The notes: generated by a model from the sequence alone, not told the origin. DNA of 64,000 nt from Pseudomonas sp. CFII64 (GCF_000416235.1 NZ_ATLO01000012.1:92666-156665); one strand, 5' to 3'; shown: positions 19,000 to 28,257, numbered from the stretch's first letter. Translations and numbers: made by a program.

Positions 19000-19857
19000 T
19001 TAAAGAATCGGCGTCCCACCCGTGACCCCAATCCGCGCCCCGGAAATATAGCTGCCGTCATCCGACGCGAGCAGCACATACAACGGCGCCAGTTCCGCCG
19101 GTTGGCCAGGTCGGCCCAGCGGCGTTTGCGAGCCGAAGTTCTTGATGTCGTCTTCGGTCATGGTCGCGACAATCAGCGGCGTCCAGATTGGGCCGGGCGC
19201 AACGCTGTTGACCCGGATATTTCGCTCGCCCAGCAGCTGCGCCATGCCGGCACTGAAGTTGGCGATGGCGCCTTTGGTGGTGGCATACGGCACCAGCGTC
19301 GGCTTGGGTTTGTCCGAATTGACCGAACTGGTATTGATGATCGAACTGCCCTCCGGCATGTGCTTGAGCGCCGCCTTGGTGATCCGGAAAATCGCCGTGA
19401 TGTTGATGTCGAAGGTGCGCACCCATTCTTCATCGGCGACTTCTTCGAGGGTTTCATGGCTCATCTGGAAGGCGGCGTTGTTGACCAGCACGTCGATGCG
19501 GCCGAAGCGTTCGATGGTCTTGTCCACTACCGCCTGGCATTGCTCTTTTTCGGCGATGTCGCCGGGGATCAGCAAGCATTGGCGGCCCGCCTTTTCGATC
19601 CACTCGGCCGTGGCTTTGGCGTCTTCGTGTTCATCCAGATAGGAAATCACCAGGTCCGCACCTTCGCGAGCAAAGGCAATGGCGACAGCCCGGCCAATGC
19701 CACTGTCGGCACCCGTAATCAGCGCCACCTTGCCTGTCAGCCGGCCATGGCCGACATAGCTTTCTTCGCCGCAGTCAGGCACCGGATTCATGATGTGCTG
19801 GGTGCCGGGCACCGGTTGTTTTTCCACAGAAAATGGCGGGCGAGGATAGGATTTCAT
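19000..19857 (-). CDS. SDR-family oxidoreductase (YghA-like)
   Basis: A 285-residue classical short-chain dehydrogenase with an extended N terminus of about 40 residues, as in E. coli YghA and general-stress glucose dehydrogenases. NAD(P) motif TGADSGIGRA, NNAAFQ, and active-site S...Y-x3-K in VPYATTKGA are all present. The substrate is unknown. Enzymes of this type are often stress- or osmolarity-induced. An AGGTTTTTCTCC leader gives AGAAAAACCTT before the ATG on the coding strand, so the ribosome-binding site is weak. Confidence 0.88.
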   Translation of the reverse strand: MKSYPRPPFSVEKQPVPGTQHIMNPVPDCGEESYVGHGRLTGKVALITGADSGIGRAVAIAFAREGADLVISYLDEHEDAKATAEWIEKAGRQCLLIPGDIAEKEQCQAVVDKTIERFGRIDVLVNNAAFQMSHETLEEVADEEWVRTFDINITAIFRITKAALKHMPEGSSIINTSSVNSDKPKPTLVPYATTKGAIANFSAGMAQLLGERNIRVNSVAPGPIWTPLIVATMTEDDIKNFGSQTPLGRPGQPAELAPLYVLLASDDGSYISGARIGVTGGTPIL

Positions 19858-19994
19858 AAGGTTTTTCTCCAGTGTGGTTGACCCGTTGCAAGTCAGGCAT
19901 CGTCAAGCGACGGGCCGACTCGATTGGTCTTGCGACCGGGAGAAATACGCCTGGGTTCAGAAAATTTGGCTCAGTGGTCTCAAAAATGGCTGTC

Positions 19995-20037
19995 GAAAAA
20001 AAAGCCCCCGTGCCACCAATCAGGCAGCAACGAGGGC
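19995..20037 (-). terminator. Rho-independent terminator of the orphan binding-protein gene
   Basis: On the minus strand a GC-rich stem (AGCCCTCGT through ACGGGGGCT) is followed by eight T. It lies just past the stop of the gene ending at 20057. Confidence 0.75.
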
Positions 20038-20056
20038 TATAAAACTCAATCCTGCG

Positions 20057-21094
20057 TTAGCCGCCTTGCAGCGGTTTGGCGTCCTGGAAGAAGTAATCCT
20101 TCCATGAAGCCGGTTTGTTCTTGATCGCGCCGACCCGGTGCATGAATTCCGCCAGCGGATAAGTGTTCTTCGGTGTGATAGTGAAATCGAATTCCGGGTT
20201 GTCGATGATTTTCAGCAGCGCCGCCCGGTTGATTTTCGCCTTGGTCACCCGAATGTAGGTGTCCGCCGCAGCGCCCTTGTCCTTGCGAATGAAGTCTTCA
20301 GCTTCACTCAGCGCTTCAATGAAGGCCTTGTACGTTTTGGGATTGTCGTTGCGAAATTTTTCCGTGGCGAACAGCACAGTAGGCGAGTTCGGCCCCAGCA
20401 GGTCGTAAGTGTTGAGCACCACATGCACGCCGGGCGCCTGGACTTCCTGCTCCTGGAACGGCGGATTGGAGAAGTGCCCGGTCAGCTCGGTGCCACCGGC
20501 AATGATGCTGCCAGCCGCATCGGGATGGGGCAGGTTGACGGTGTATTTGTCCAGTCGTGCATACTCGGCATCGCCCCACAGTTTCGCCGAGGCGTATTGC
20601 AGGTAGCGGGACTGCACCGACACCCCCACTGCCGGCACCGCGATGCGGTCTTTTTCGGTGAAGTCGGCGATGGTTTTCACCTTGGGATTGTTGCTGACCA
20701 GGTAATACGGAAAGTTACCCAGGGACGCGACAGCTTTCACATTCTGCTTGCCGTGGGTGCGATCCCAAATGGTCAACAGCGGGCCGACCCCAGCCCCGGC
20801 GATATCCACCGAACCAGCCAACAACGCGTCGTTGACGGCTGAGCCACCGGACAGCTGCGTCCAGTCCACCTTGATATCCACGCCATCCTGCTTGCCATGC
20901 TTCTCGATCAACTGCTGATCGCGGACCACATTGAGCAACAGATAGACGATGCCGAACTGTTCGGCGATGCGCAGTTGGCCTTCAGCCTGGGCCAGGCTCG
21001 GCATGGCCAGCGTGCCAGTAAGCAACGAGGCGGCAAGCCCGATGGTGGCGGCCAGGCGGGTGAATCGAGGACGTGACGTCGAGTTTTTGCGCAT
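20057..21094 (-). CDS. Orphan ABC substrate-binding protein, sulfonate/nitrate type
   Basis: A 345-residue periplasmic binding protein with a signal peptide (about residues 1-37, ending SLAQAEG). The fold is of the SsuA/TauA/NrtA group: NDALLAGSVDIAGAGVGPLL and DFTEKDRIAVPAVGVSVQSR are typical hinge and ligand-binding stretches. No permease or ATPase adjoins it; it is divergent from the LLM monooxygenase gene at 21435. I chose the ATG at 21094 because GGAGCAAGGC precedes it. The ligand is unknown; the neighbourhood suggests an organosulfur compound. It must share membrane components with one of the three ABC systems further on, or with one elsewhere. Confidence 0.85.
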   Translation of the reverse strand: MRKNSTSRPRFTRLAATIGLAASLLTGTLAMPSLAQAEGQLRIAEQFGIVYLLLNVVRDQQLIEKHGKQDGVDIKVDWTQLSGGSAVNDALLAGSVDIAGAGVGPLLTIWDRTHGKQNVKAVASLGNFPYYLVSNNPKVKTIADFTEKDRIAVPAVGVSVQSRYLQYASAKLWGDAEYARLDKYTVNLPHPDAAGSIIAGGTELTGHFSNPPFQEQEVQAPGVHVVLNTYDLLGPNSPTVLFATEKFRNDNPKTYKAFIEALSEAEDFIRKDKGAAADTYIRVTKAKINRAALLKIIDNPEFDFTITPKNTYPLAEFMHRVGAIKNKPASWKDYFFQDAKPLQGG

Positions 21095-21319
21095 GCCTTG
21101 CTCCAGCTGTGGCGGGGAATTCATCCGAGGGCTAAACAATATAGGTATAAGAAAAATTATTTAAATAACAATAATGAATAACGATATGGCCGTTAAATTT
21201 CCTTGTGCCGGACCCGTTTTCACCCCCATTCCGCAGTCCTTGGAGCGTGGCTTACTTCCTAATGCGATAAAAATCGTTTCGATGATTATGCTATCCTCTA
21301 ATTAATTCTGGATATTTGA

Positions 21320-21342
21320 TAACCTAAAATCATATTAGGTTA
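21320..21342. promoter_or_regulatory. Inverted repeat between divergent sulfur-island genes
   Basis: TAACCTAA, a seven-base spacer, then TTAGGTTA: perfect 8-bp arms, 93 bp upstream of the monooxygenase ATG. The same half-site TTAGGTTA occurs at 28417-28424 and a variant TTAGCTTA at 28539 and 41097, all upstream of sulfur-island genes. A regulator site is likely; which protein binds is not known. Confidence 0.5.
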
Positions 21343-21434
21343 GATCCCTTCGGCATTTCACAGGCTCGCGTCCAGCGCTTATGTTCATCCCCGAACCCGG
21401 CTTGTTAGCCGCCACGACAAAGGGGACATTCAGC

Positions 21435-22805
21435 ATGGCGAAGCAGCGACAACTCAAATTCGGGGCCATTCTCACGGGCGTTGGCACCACTCAGAACGAA
21501 TGGCTGAATCCGGAAATTCCCGGTGATGCCAGCGTCGACATCGACTGGTTCCGGCGTCAGGCGCAGCAGGCCGAGGCGGCGAAATTCGATCTGGTATTCA
21601 TCGTCGACAGCCCGTACATCACCCCGGAATCGGCGCCGCATTACCTCAATCGACTGGAGCCGTTGACGCTGCTGTCAGCCGTTGCTGGAGCCACTTCCAA
21701 GATCGGTCTGGTGGCGACCCTGACCACGTCCTACACCGAACCTTTCAACGTCGCGCGCCAGTTCGCGTCGCTTGACTTGATCAGCAACGGCCGTGCCGGT
21801 TGGAACGTGGTGACCACCGGGCTTGAAGGCGCTGCCGGTAATTTTGGTCGCGAACAGCACATTGATCACACTGACCGCTATCGCCGTGCCCGCGAGCACA
21901 TTGAAGTGGTGCAGGGTTTGTGGGACAGCTACGAAGACGATGCCTTCCCCCGCGACAAGCAAGGCCGGACTTTCCTTGATAAGCGTCGCCAACATCGTCT
22001 TGACCATCAAGGCGAGTTCTTTTCTGTCACCGGCCCGTTGAATATCCAGCGCTCCAGGCAGGGTCAGCCGGTGATCTTCCAGGCCGGTATTTCCGAGTCG
22101 GGCCGCGCCCTGGCGGCGGATTTCGCCGAAGGAATCTTCGCTGGCGTGGACAATTTTGAAGATGCCCAGGCCTATTACCAGGACATCAAGCAGCGCGCTG
22201 CGTTGGCCGGTCGTAACCCCGACCACGTGGTGATCCTGCCTGGCATCGCGCCGATCATTGCCGACACCGACGAGCAAGCGCGGCAGATCGAACGTGACTT
22301 GCACGGCGAACTGGACCTGAACAAGGCTTTGGTGGAGCTGGGCAGGCCGTTCAACTACCACGACTTCAGCCAATACCCGCTGGACGAACCCTTTCCCGAG
22401 CTGGGCGAGCTGGGCAGCAACGGTTATCGCGGACATGCCGAACACATCAAAAACACTTCCCGCGAACAAGGCCTGACCCTGCGCCAGGCCGCATTGCGCT
22501 TCGCCACCCGCTATTCGAGCTTCGTCGGCTCGCCGCTGACCGTGGCCAATGAAATCGAGCGCTGGTTCGTCGAAGGTGCGGTGGACGGTTTCAATATCCG
22601 CCTCACCGCGCCCAGCGATTTTGCCGCGTTTGCCGACAAGGTCCTGCCGATCCTGCGTGAGCGTGGGCTGTTCCGCACCGAATACAGCCACGACACCTTG
22701 CGCGGACATCTCGGGCTGCCGGTCCCGCTCAATCGCCATACCGCGAGTGCGCAGCAGGTCAGTCAAAGCAACGTTGCCCAGCAAATCCTAGAAGTGGCGC
22801 ATTGA
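21435..22805 (+). CDS. FMNH2-dependent LLM-class monooxygenase (NtaA/SnaA/DszA-type)
   Basis: A 456-residue flavin-dependent TIM-barrel oxygenase of the nitrilotriacetate/dibenzothiophene-sulfone/pristinamycin monooxygenase branch. Recognisable features are KFGAILTGVGTTQNEW at the N terminus, the SNGRAGWNVVTTGLEGAAGNFG segment, and the long C-terminal half typical of NtaA-like enzymes (longer than SsuD). Such enzymes need reduced FMN from a separate reductase, which is not encoded nearby. Position between a sulfonate-type binding protein and a hydroxyacid dehydrogenase suggests oxidation of an organosulfur substrate. The ATG at 21435 was taken as start; the frame is open to 21381. Confidence 0.88.
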   Translation: MAKQRQLKFGAILTGVGTTQNEWLNPEIPGDASVDIDWFRRQAQQAEAAKFDLVFIVDSPYITPESAPHYLNRLEPLTLLSAVAGATSKIGLVATLTTSYTEPFNVARQFASLDLISNGRAGWNVVTTGLEGAAGNFGREQHIDHTDRYRRAREHIEVVQGLWDSYEDDAFPRDKQGRTFLDKRRQHRLDHQGEFFSVTGPLNIQRSRQGQPVIFQAGISESGRALAADFAEGIFAGVDNFEDAQAYYQDIKQRAALAGRNPDHVVILPGIAPIIADTDEQARQIERDLHGELDLNKALVELGRPFNYHDFSQYPLDEPFPELGELGSNGYRGHAEHIKNTSREQGLTLRQAALRFATRYSSFVGSPLTVANEIERWFVEGAVDGFNIRLTAPSDFAAFADKVLPILRERGLFRTEYSHDTLRGHLGLPVPLNRHTASAQQVSQSNVAQQILEVAH

Positions 22806-22857
22806 TGCACAGCGCCGCTGAATTCCTGTACGCCCAGCCATCGGCACGAGGTAATTG

Positions 22858-23808
22858 ATGACACAGACCGTAATAGCCAGTCAGCACGACGAAGAGCTCA
22901 ACGCGCTGCTGCGCCAGCGTTTGCCGGAGCACACCATCATTGGCATCGGGCCCGGCTTACCGCAGTCGATCCCTGCCGAAGCGACGATTCTGCTGGCGCG
23001 CCCGCTGATCAAACCGGGCACCACCGAGCAACCGGCGAGGCCCGAAGGCTGGCCCTTCAAGCTGCAATGGGTGCAGTTGTCGTCGTCCGGCATCGATACT
23101 TATCCCGACTGGTTGTTCGAGGTGCCCAAGGTGTCTTCAGCCCGGGGCACTTCGTCGGTGGCGGTGGCGGAGTTCGCCCTGGCGGCGATTTTTGCCGGGG
23201 CCAAGAACTTTCCGCAGGTGTGGATCAAGGACGTCTCCCAATGGCAGCGATTCACCTTGCAACGGGTCAGCGGCAGCGTGTTGGGTATTGTCGGTTTTGG
23301 GGCGATCGGCAGTGCGCTGGCCAGTCGCGCACTGGCGCTGGGGATCAAGGTGATTGCGCTGAATCGCTCGGGTAAGCCTTTTGATGTGCCGGGCGTGGAG
23401 CGTGCGTCGAGCCTGCAAGCACTGTTTGCCGAATCCGACCATGTGGTCCTCGCCGCGCCGGCAACTGGCGATACCCGGCATTTGGTCGACAGCGAACTGC
23501 TGCGCCACGCCAAACCCGGCCTGCACCTGATCAACATCGCGCGGGGCAGCCTGATCGACGAAACCGCGCTGATCGCTGCGTTGGACCAGGGCCTCCTCGC
23601 CAGTGCAAGTCTGGACGTCACCCAGATCGAACCCACCCCGGCGGACCACCCGTTTTACGCCCATCCGCAGGTCAGATTGTCACCCCACGTTTCCCCGGCG
23701 ACGGGCGATCTGTGGGGCAACATCATCGAGCAATTCGCCGACAACCTGCGCCGCTTTCATCAGGATGATCCGTTGACGCAAGAGGTGGATTTTCAGCGGG
23801 GTTATTGA
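22858..23808 (+). CDS. D-2-hydroxyacid dehydrogenase family protein
   Basis: A 316-residue NAD(P)-dependent dehydrogenase. The Rossmann motif is GIVGFGAIGSALASRAL. The catalytic triad is present: Arg in INIARGSLIDE, Glu in TQIEPTPADHPF, His in RLSPHVSPATG. It lies 52 bp after the LLM monooxygenase in the same direction, so they are likely cotranscribed, with a GAGG ribosome-binding site. The physiological substrate is unknown; an inference from context is reduction or oxidation of a 2-oxo or 2-hydroxy acid freed by the monooxygenase. Confidence 0.87.
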   Translation: MTQTVIASQHDEELNALLRQRLPEHTIIGIGPGLPQSIPAEATILLARPLIKPGTTEQPARPEGWPFKLQWVQLSSSGIDTYPDWLFEVPKVSSARGTSSVAVAEFALAAIFAGAKNFPQVWIKDVSQWQRFTLQRVSGSVLGIVGFGAIGSALASRALALGIKVIALNRSGKPFDVPGVERASSLQALFAESDHVVLAAPATGDTRHLVDSELLRHAKPGLHLINIARGSLIDETALIAALDQGLLASASLDVTQIEPTPADHPFYAHPQVRLSPHVSPATGDLWGNIIEQFADNLRRFHQDDPLTQEVDFQRGY

Positions 23809-23899
23809 TCGCTACCGCAGCGGGTTGCCCACTGCGCAAAACCTGCGCTCGGCCTTCCGACGGGGCAGATCAAGATCAAAAGCCAAAGCGACTTGAATC

Positions 23900-24003
23900 T
23901 GTGGGAGCCGAGCTTGCTCGCGAAGAACGGTGACGCGGTAGATCTGGGCCACCGAAGCGCCTGGTTCGCGGGCAAGTCGGAACGCCGCCCGCTCGCTCCA
24001 ACA
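23900..24003. repeat. Inverted pair of REP elements
   Basis: GTGGGAGCCGAGCTTGCTCG faces a complementary unit CGCGGGCAAGTCGGAACGCC ending CTCGCTCCAACAG about 70 bp away. This fills most of the gap between two convergent genes. Confidence 0.7.
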
Positions 24004-24023
24004 GATTTCCTCTTCCGCAACAA

Positions 24024-24707
24024 TCACACCGCCAATTGCACCGCCCGATCATCCAGCACATTCGCCACAGCTTGCAGGATCGGCCCGGCTTCAGTGCGCA
24101 CCAGCCAGTCCGGGCTGACGTCGGCGAAGATCACCTGACCGTGGCCATCGATCACCACGACCGTTGGTTGCGGCAATTCCCAGGTTCCGGTTCCGGTGAC
24201 TTCGCCGATGCCGTTGCCTTTGCTCAACGAGGCCGCGCGTGAGGCTTCGTGGAAGCTGTAGAGAATCCCCAACTGCCGAGCCAGTACGTTATCGGTATCC
24301 GTGGCGACATCAAACTCCAGACCGTGTCGCTGTTTGATCTCGATCAGACGTTCGGGAACTTGCGGGCTCACGGCAATCAACGGCACGCCAAGCGCCTGCA
24401 ATTTGGGGAATAGCTGGCGCTGGTAATAGGGCAGGGCAATATTGCAGGCCGGGCACCCGGCGAAACGGAAGAAAGTCAGCACAGCAGGGCCGTAGGCGAT
24501 GAGTTGATCGCGGCTGAAAGTGCCGCCTTCGACATTCTGCAATGTGAAATCCGGTGCCTGATCGCCAACCTGCACGAAGCGCGCATGCTTGGCGGCATCC
24601 ACCAGCGTCTGGCGTTGATCGATATTGACCTGCAAGGCTTATGGCGCCCAGCTGGTCAGGCGTTCGCTGTGCAGATCGGCCAGCAGTTGATTCAGTGATT
24701 CGCTCAT
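24024..24707 (-). pseudogene. AhpC/TSA peroxiredoxin-like gene with an in-frame stop at codon 23
   Basis: The ATG at 24707 has a strong ribosome-binding site (AGAGGAAA) and opens a 22-codon frame (MSESLNQLLADLHSERLTSW-AP) that ends in TAA at 24641-24639. The same frame continues at once into a complete AhpC/TSA domain of about 204 residues, with a CPAC motif (FAGCPACNIAL) and the PDFTLQN and GTWELPQPTVVVIDG segments. The N-terminal piece reads as the natural start of this protein, so a single base change (for example GAA to TAA) probably broke it. A short form might still be made from TTG at 24635 by reinitiation. It is a thiol peroxidase or thioredoxin-like reductase family member; 15 bp separate its ATG from the receptor gene stop upstream, so it ends that operon. 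Confidence 0.7.
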
Positions 24708-24722
24708 GGGAATTTCCTCTGA

Positions 24723-27209
24723 TTAAAAGTTGTAAGCCAGACGCGTGTAGTAATACGAACCGCCGAAACCAAAGGGCGAGAACTGGCCGTATTTGTATGC
24801 GCCGCCCCAATCGGAGATGCCTTTCTTGTCCGGGTAGACGTTGAACAGGTTGTTTGCGCCCAAGGCCAGGGTCAGGCTTTTGCTCATGGCGTAGGCGACG
24901 TCCAGGTCAGTGATCCATTTCGCCGAATAGGTGCGGTCGTTGACCGGGTTATTGTCCCCTTCGGTGTAACTGCCGAAGCGGGTCACGGTTAGATTCAGGT
25001 CGTAATCGTCGACCTTCCAGTTGGAGGCCAGAATCAGCTTCGATTGCGGCGTGGCGACGGTCAGATCCTTTTGCAAACGTCGATCAAACAGCTGGTATTG
25101 CGAGCCAAGGCCGGTCAGTGCGGCGGGGTTGGCCTGGAGTTTCTCGATCTTGGTCTGGTTCCAGTTGTAGGCCGCGCTCCAGCGCACCAGACCGTATTGA
25201 CCGAGGTTCTGCCTGAACTCGTTGACCACATCGACGCCGCGAGTGCGGGTGTCCACGGCGTTGGTGTAGTACTGCGCATACAGCGAGGGCGACAGGCCGT
25301 TGGCGGCGAGAATTTGCGACACCGCGCTGCCGCCCAGCAGGCTGGTGGAAACAATGCGGTCACGAATCGCGATCTGATAGAAATCCGTGGTCAGGCGATA
25401 GTTGTCCGTGGGTTCGAAGGTCACGCCGAAGCTGTAGTTGAGGGATTTCTCCGGCTTCAGCTGTTCCGCGCCCAGCGCCTTGGCCTCGGCGCTGTCCACC
25501 GGCAGCACCTTGACTGGCACCGAGACTTGCTGGCCGTTGACTACGCCCGCCGAGGTGAAAGTAGAAGAGGCATAAATCGTCTGCGCCAGCGACGGCGCGC
25601 GAAAGCCGTTGTTGACCGTGCCGCGCAGGGCCAGGCCGGGCAGGATTTCATAGCGCGTCGAGAACTTGCCGCTCCAGGTGCTGCCGATGTCCTGGGTGTA
25701 ATGCTCGTAGCGACCGGCCACGCCCAGGTACCACTTGTCTGTCACGTCCAGGCCCAGGTCAAAATAGCTGGCGACGTTGTTGCGGCTGATACTGCCGGCA
25801 TCTGCAGTGCTGGTGCCGTTGTAGGAGGCAAGGCCCGGCAAAGGCGTCAGTCCGGCAAACGGGCCGCTGGGCAGAATGTAATTACCCGGCGTATAGCTGG
25901 CGTAATCCCCGGCTTCGATTTCAAAGCGCTCGAAGCGGTGCTCGAAGCCGAACGCCGCTTGCAGCGGGTTTTTCATGCCGATGTCGAAGCTGCGATTGAA
26001 GTCCAGGTTGTTGGTCCACTGATCGAAGATCTGCGACGCCAGATTGAACGAAGTGGGGCTGGTCGGCCCCCATGACGGGTTGATCGTGTTATTGGCATTG
26101 AGCGTCGAATCGTCTTCGCCCCAAGTGGAGCTGGCGTCGTAATTCCAGCCGCCCACTTCACCCTTGAAGCCACCGGCAATCTGGAAATCCTTGGTGCGGT
26201 TACGACGTTGCGCGTGGATGCCGTCCGGGTAAGGCGTATCCGGGTCGCCGGCCAGCGAGGTGATTTCGTTGGGCCGATAGTTGCCGGTGACTTTGGTGGT
26301 TTCCATGTAACTGAAGGTCGAGAACGAATAGAACTTGAGATCATCCTGCAGCGGGATTTCCAGGTTATAGCTGCCGTTGGTGACCTTCTCGCGGCCCAGC
26401 CCGTAACTGGGGTTCCAGCCATGGGGATCAACCGTCTGGTCGCGGCTGTCGGGGCGGCCGGCCGAGCCGTACAAGTTGCCGGTGGCGCTGCCGGAGCGGC
26501 TAAAGGGTTCTTGCACCTTGCTGTCCAGGGCCAGATTGAGGAAGCCATCGTTGGGCAGTGGCAAGCCGTAATTGAACATCTGGTGCGTGGTGTCGCCATC
26601 GCCACTGCCATAGCGTCCGAAACTGGTTTCGGCGCTGCCGCCGTTGTCGCTTTCCTTGAGGATGATATTGATCACCCCGGCGATGGCGTCGGAGCCGTAT
26701 TGCGCCGAAGCGCCGTCGCGCAGCACTTCGATATGGTCCACGGCAGAAACCGGAATCAGGTCGAGGTTGACCGGCACCGCCGCCGTGCCGATTCGCGCCA
26801 GGTTGTTGATCAGCGCGGTGTTGTGACGACGCTTGCCGTTGACCAGCACCAGCACTTGATCCCCGGACAAGCCGCGCATGGTCACGCCGCGCACCGACCA
26901 CGATGTGCCGCCGCCATTGATGGCCGGCAGATTGAAGGATGGCAGCAGACGCGAGAGTAATTCCTTGAGCCCGACCTTTCCGCTGGCCTGCAGTTGCTCG
27001 GCGCTGATCACATCGATGGGCGAAGGGCTGTCGGCCACGGTCCGCGCCTGACCGCCGCGATTGCCGGTGACTACTACGGTGTTCAATGTCTGGTCGGCAC
27101 TGGCCTTGCCTTCGTTGCTGGCGGCCTGCACCTGAATGCTGCTGGCCAGCAGGCTCAGCGCTGCGTAGGCCATGTATTCGTTGTTCTTTCGGGGTTTGAT
27201 GGCTTGCAT
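24723..27209 (-). CDS. TonB-dependent outer-membrane receptor in the sulfur island
   Basis: An 828-residue outer-membrane receptor. Signal peptide: about residues 1-29 (ending QVQA). A TonB-box-like LNTVVVTG follows. The plug includes GVTMRGLSGDQVLVLVNGKRRH and HIEVLRDGASAQYGSDAIAGVINIILK. The barrel ends in the usual aromatic residue (YTRLAYNF). It is not of the siderophore subgroup; this larger family with an NGKRRH plug is often seen beside organosulfur genes, and the sulfate-ester receptor SftP of P. putida is a functional precedent. The likely ligand is an organosulfur compound (inference). I chose the ATG at 27209. The downstream peroxiredoxin-like gene starts 15 bp past the stop. Confidence 0.87.
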   Translation of the reverse strand: MQAIKPRKNNEYMAYAALSLLASSIQVQAASNEGKASADQTLNTVVVTGNRGGQARTVADSPSPIDVISAEQLQASGKVGLKELLSRLLPSFNLPAINGGGTSWSVRGVTMRGLSGDQVLVLVNGKRRHNTALINNLARIGTAAVPVNLDLIPVSAVDHIEVLRDGASAQYGSDAIAGVINIILKESDNGGSAETSFGRYGSGDGDTTHQMFNYGLPLPNDGFLNLALDSKVQEPFSRSGSATGNLYGSAGRPDSRDQTVDPHGWNPSYGLGREKVTNGSYNLEIPLQDDLKFYSFSTFSYMETTKVTGNYRPNEITSLAGDPDTPYPDGIHAQRRNRTKDFQIAGGFKGEVGGWNYDASSTWGEDDSTLNANNTINPSWGPTSPTSFNLASQIFDQWTNNLDFNRSFDIGMKNPLQAAFGFEHRFERFEIEAGDYASYTPGNYILPSGPFAGLTPLPGLASYNGTSTADAGSISRNNVASYFDLGLDVTDKWYLGVAGRYEHYTQDIGSTWSGKFSTRYEILPGLALRGTVNNGFRAPSLAQTIYASSTFTSAGVVNGQQVSVPVKVLPVDSAEAKALGAEQLKPEKSLNYSFGVTFEPTDNYRLTTDFYQIAIRDRIVSTSLLGGSAVSQILAANGLSPSLYAQYYTNAVDTRTRGVDVVNEFRQNLGQYGLVRWSAAYNWNQTKIEKLQANPAALTGLGSQYQLFDRRLQKDLTVATPQSKLILASNWKVDDYDLNLTVTRFGSYTEGDNNPVNDRTYSAKWITDLDVAYAMSKSLTLALGANNLFNVYPDKKGISDWGGAYKYGQFSPFGFGGSYYYTRLAYNF

Positions 27210-27267
27210 GTCTACCGCTTCCTTGAAAAACCCGGATATCACTGGGCCGACTGGTGCGCGCTTGTGT

Positions 27268-27317
27268 TGTAGGACTGGCTTCAGCCGGAAGTAAGCTTTC
27301 GCGGCTGAAGCCGCTCC
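27268..27317. repeat. REP-type hairpin upstream of the receptor gene
   Basis: TGTAGGACTGGCTTCAGCCG and CGGCTGAAGCCGCTCCTAC face each other around a short centre. It resembles the perfect palindrome at 32268-32323 in its arm sequence. Confidence 0.7.
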
Positions 27318-27357
27318 TACGAACAATCGAGCCCCTACAAATAGAATGGCTGCTTCG

Positions 27358-28257
27358 TTAGTCCTGCGCGGTGCGCCGCACGCGGTGGGGAATGTCGTCG
27401 TCGGCGATCAGCACCCGTTCCATGCGTCGTGGGTAGTCGCCGTAGTTGTAGATCGGGTAATGCAGGGTGGCGCGGTTGTCCCAGAAAGCGATGGAATGCT
27501 TGCGCCATTTGAAGCGCACCTGATGCTCAGGTTTATTGAATTCCTGATGCAGGCGCTCAACCAGCTGCTTGCTGCGCGCGGGCTCCCAGCCAATGATCGA
27601 AGGGTTCTGCGAGAAGTTGATGAACAGGCTGTCTTCCCCGGTTTCCGGATGCGTGCGCACCAGCGGATGGGCGAGGATCGGGTAGTGATAACCCACCGCA
27701 TCCAGGGATTTCTTGAAGTCGTGGACCACTTGCAGTGTGTCGATTTCCTCGCGCAAGGCTTCCGGCAAGGCGCGATACACCGCCCCGGCATCCGCCCAGA
27801 CCGTATCGCCACCCACTGGCGGCAAATCCACGGCGCGCAGAATCGCGCCAAACGTCGGCTTCAACAGCCAGCTGGTGTCGGTGTGCCAGCGGCCGGTGGT
27901 GTTGGGTCCGTACAGCTTGCGCGCGTCCTTGGCTTCAATGAGGTGGGCGAAGGGTTTGCTGGTGTCGTTCTGTTGCGTGGTGGGATGCACATACAGTTCG
28001 CCAAACTCACGAGCGAAGGCGATTTGCTGCGCCGAATCGATGTCCTGGTCGCGGAAGAAAATCACTTTGTGTTCCAGCAACAGCGCACGGATTTCATCGC
28101 GCTGCGCGGCAGTGATCGGCTGGCGTAAATCGACACCGGAAATCTCTGCGCCGATGGTAGGTTCCAGGCGGTTGACCTGCAACGAACGGACAATCTGCAG
28201 TGGAGCAGCAGGGTGGTCATGCTGTGACTGAAGGGCTTTTTCGAGGATTGCGGACAT
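27358..28257 (-). CDS. TauD/AtsK-type 2-oxoglutarate dioxygenase
   Basis: A 299-residue Fe(II)/2-oxoglutarate-dependent oxygenase that hydroxylates the carbon next to sulfur, releasing sulfite or sulfate plus an aldehyde. The iron ligands are H125 and D127 (GRWHTDTSW) and H266 (RATLHY); R277, 11 residues after H266, is the likely 2-oxoglutarate anchor, the same spacing as in TauD. Substrate could be taurine, another alkanesulfonate or an alkyl sulfate ester (AtsK). It is separated from tauABC by 10 kb, so it is not a simple tauABCD operon member. The receptor gene follows downstream in the same direction after a REP hairpin. Confidence 0.88.
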   Translation of the reverse strand: MSAILEKALQSQHDHPAAPLQIVRSLQVNRLEPTIGAEISGVDLRQPITAAQRDEIRALLLEHKVIFFRDQDIDSAQQIAFAREFGELYVHPTTQQNDTSKPFAHLIEAKDARKLYGPNTTGRWHTDTSWLLKPTFGAILRAVDLPPVGGDTVWADAGAVYRALPEALREEIDTLQVVHDFKKSLDAVGYHYPILAHPLVRTHPETGEDSLFINFSQNPSIIGWEPARSKQLVERLHQEFNKPEHQVRFKWRKHSIAFWDNRATLHYPIYNYGDYPRRMERVLIADDDIPHRVRRTAQD

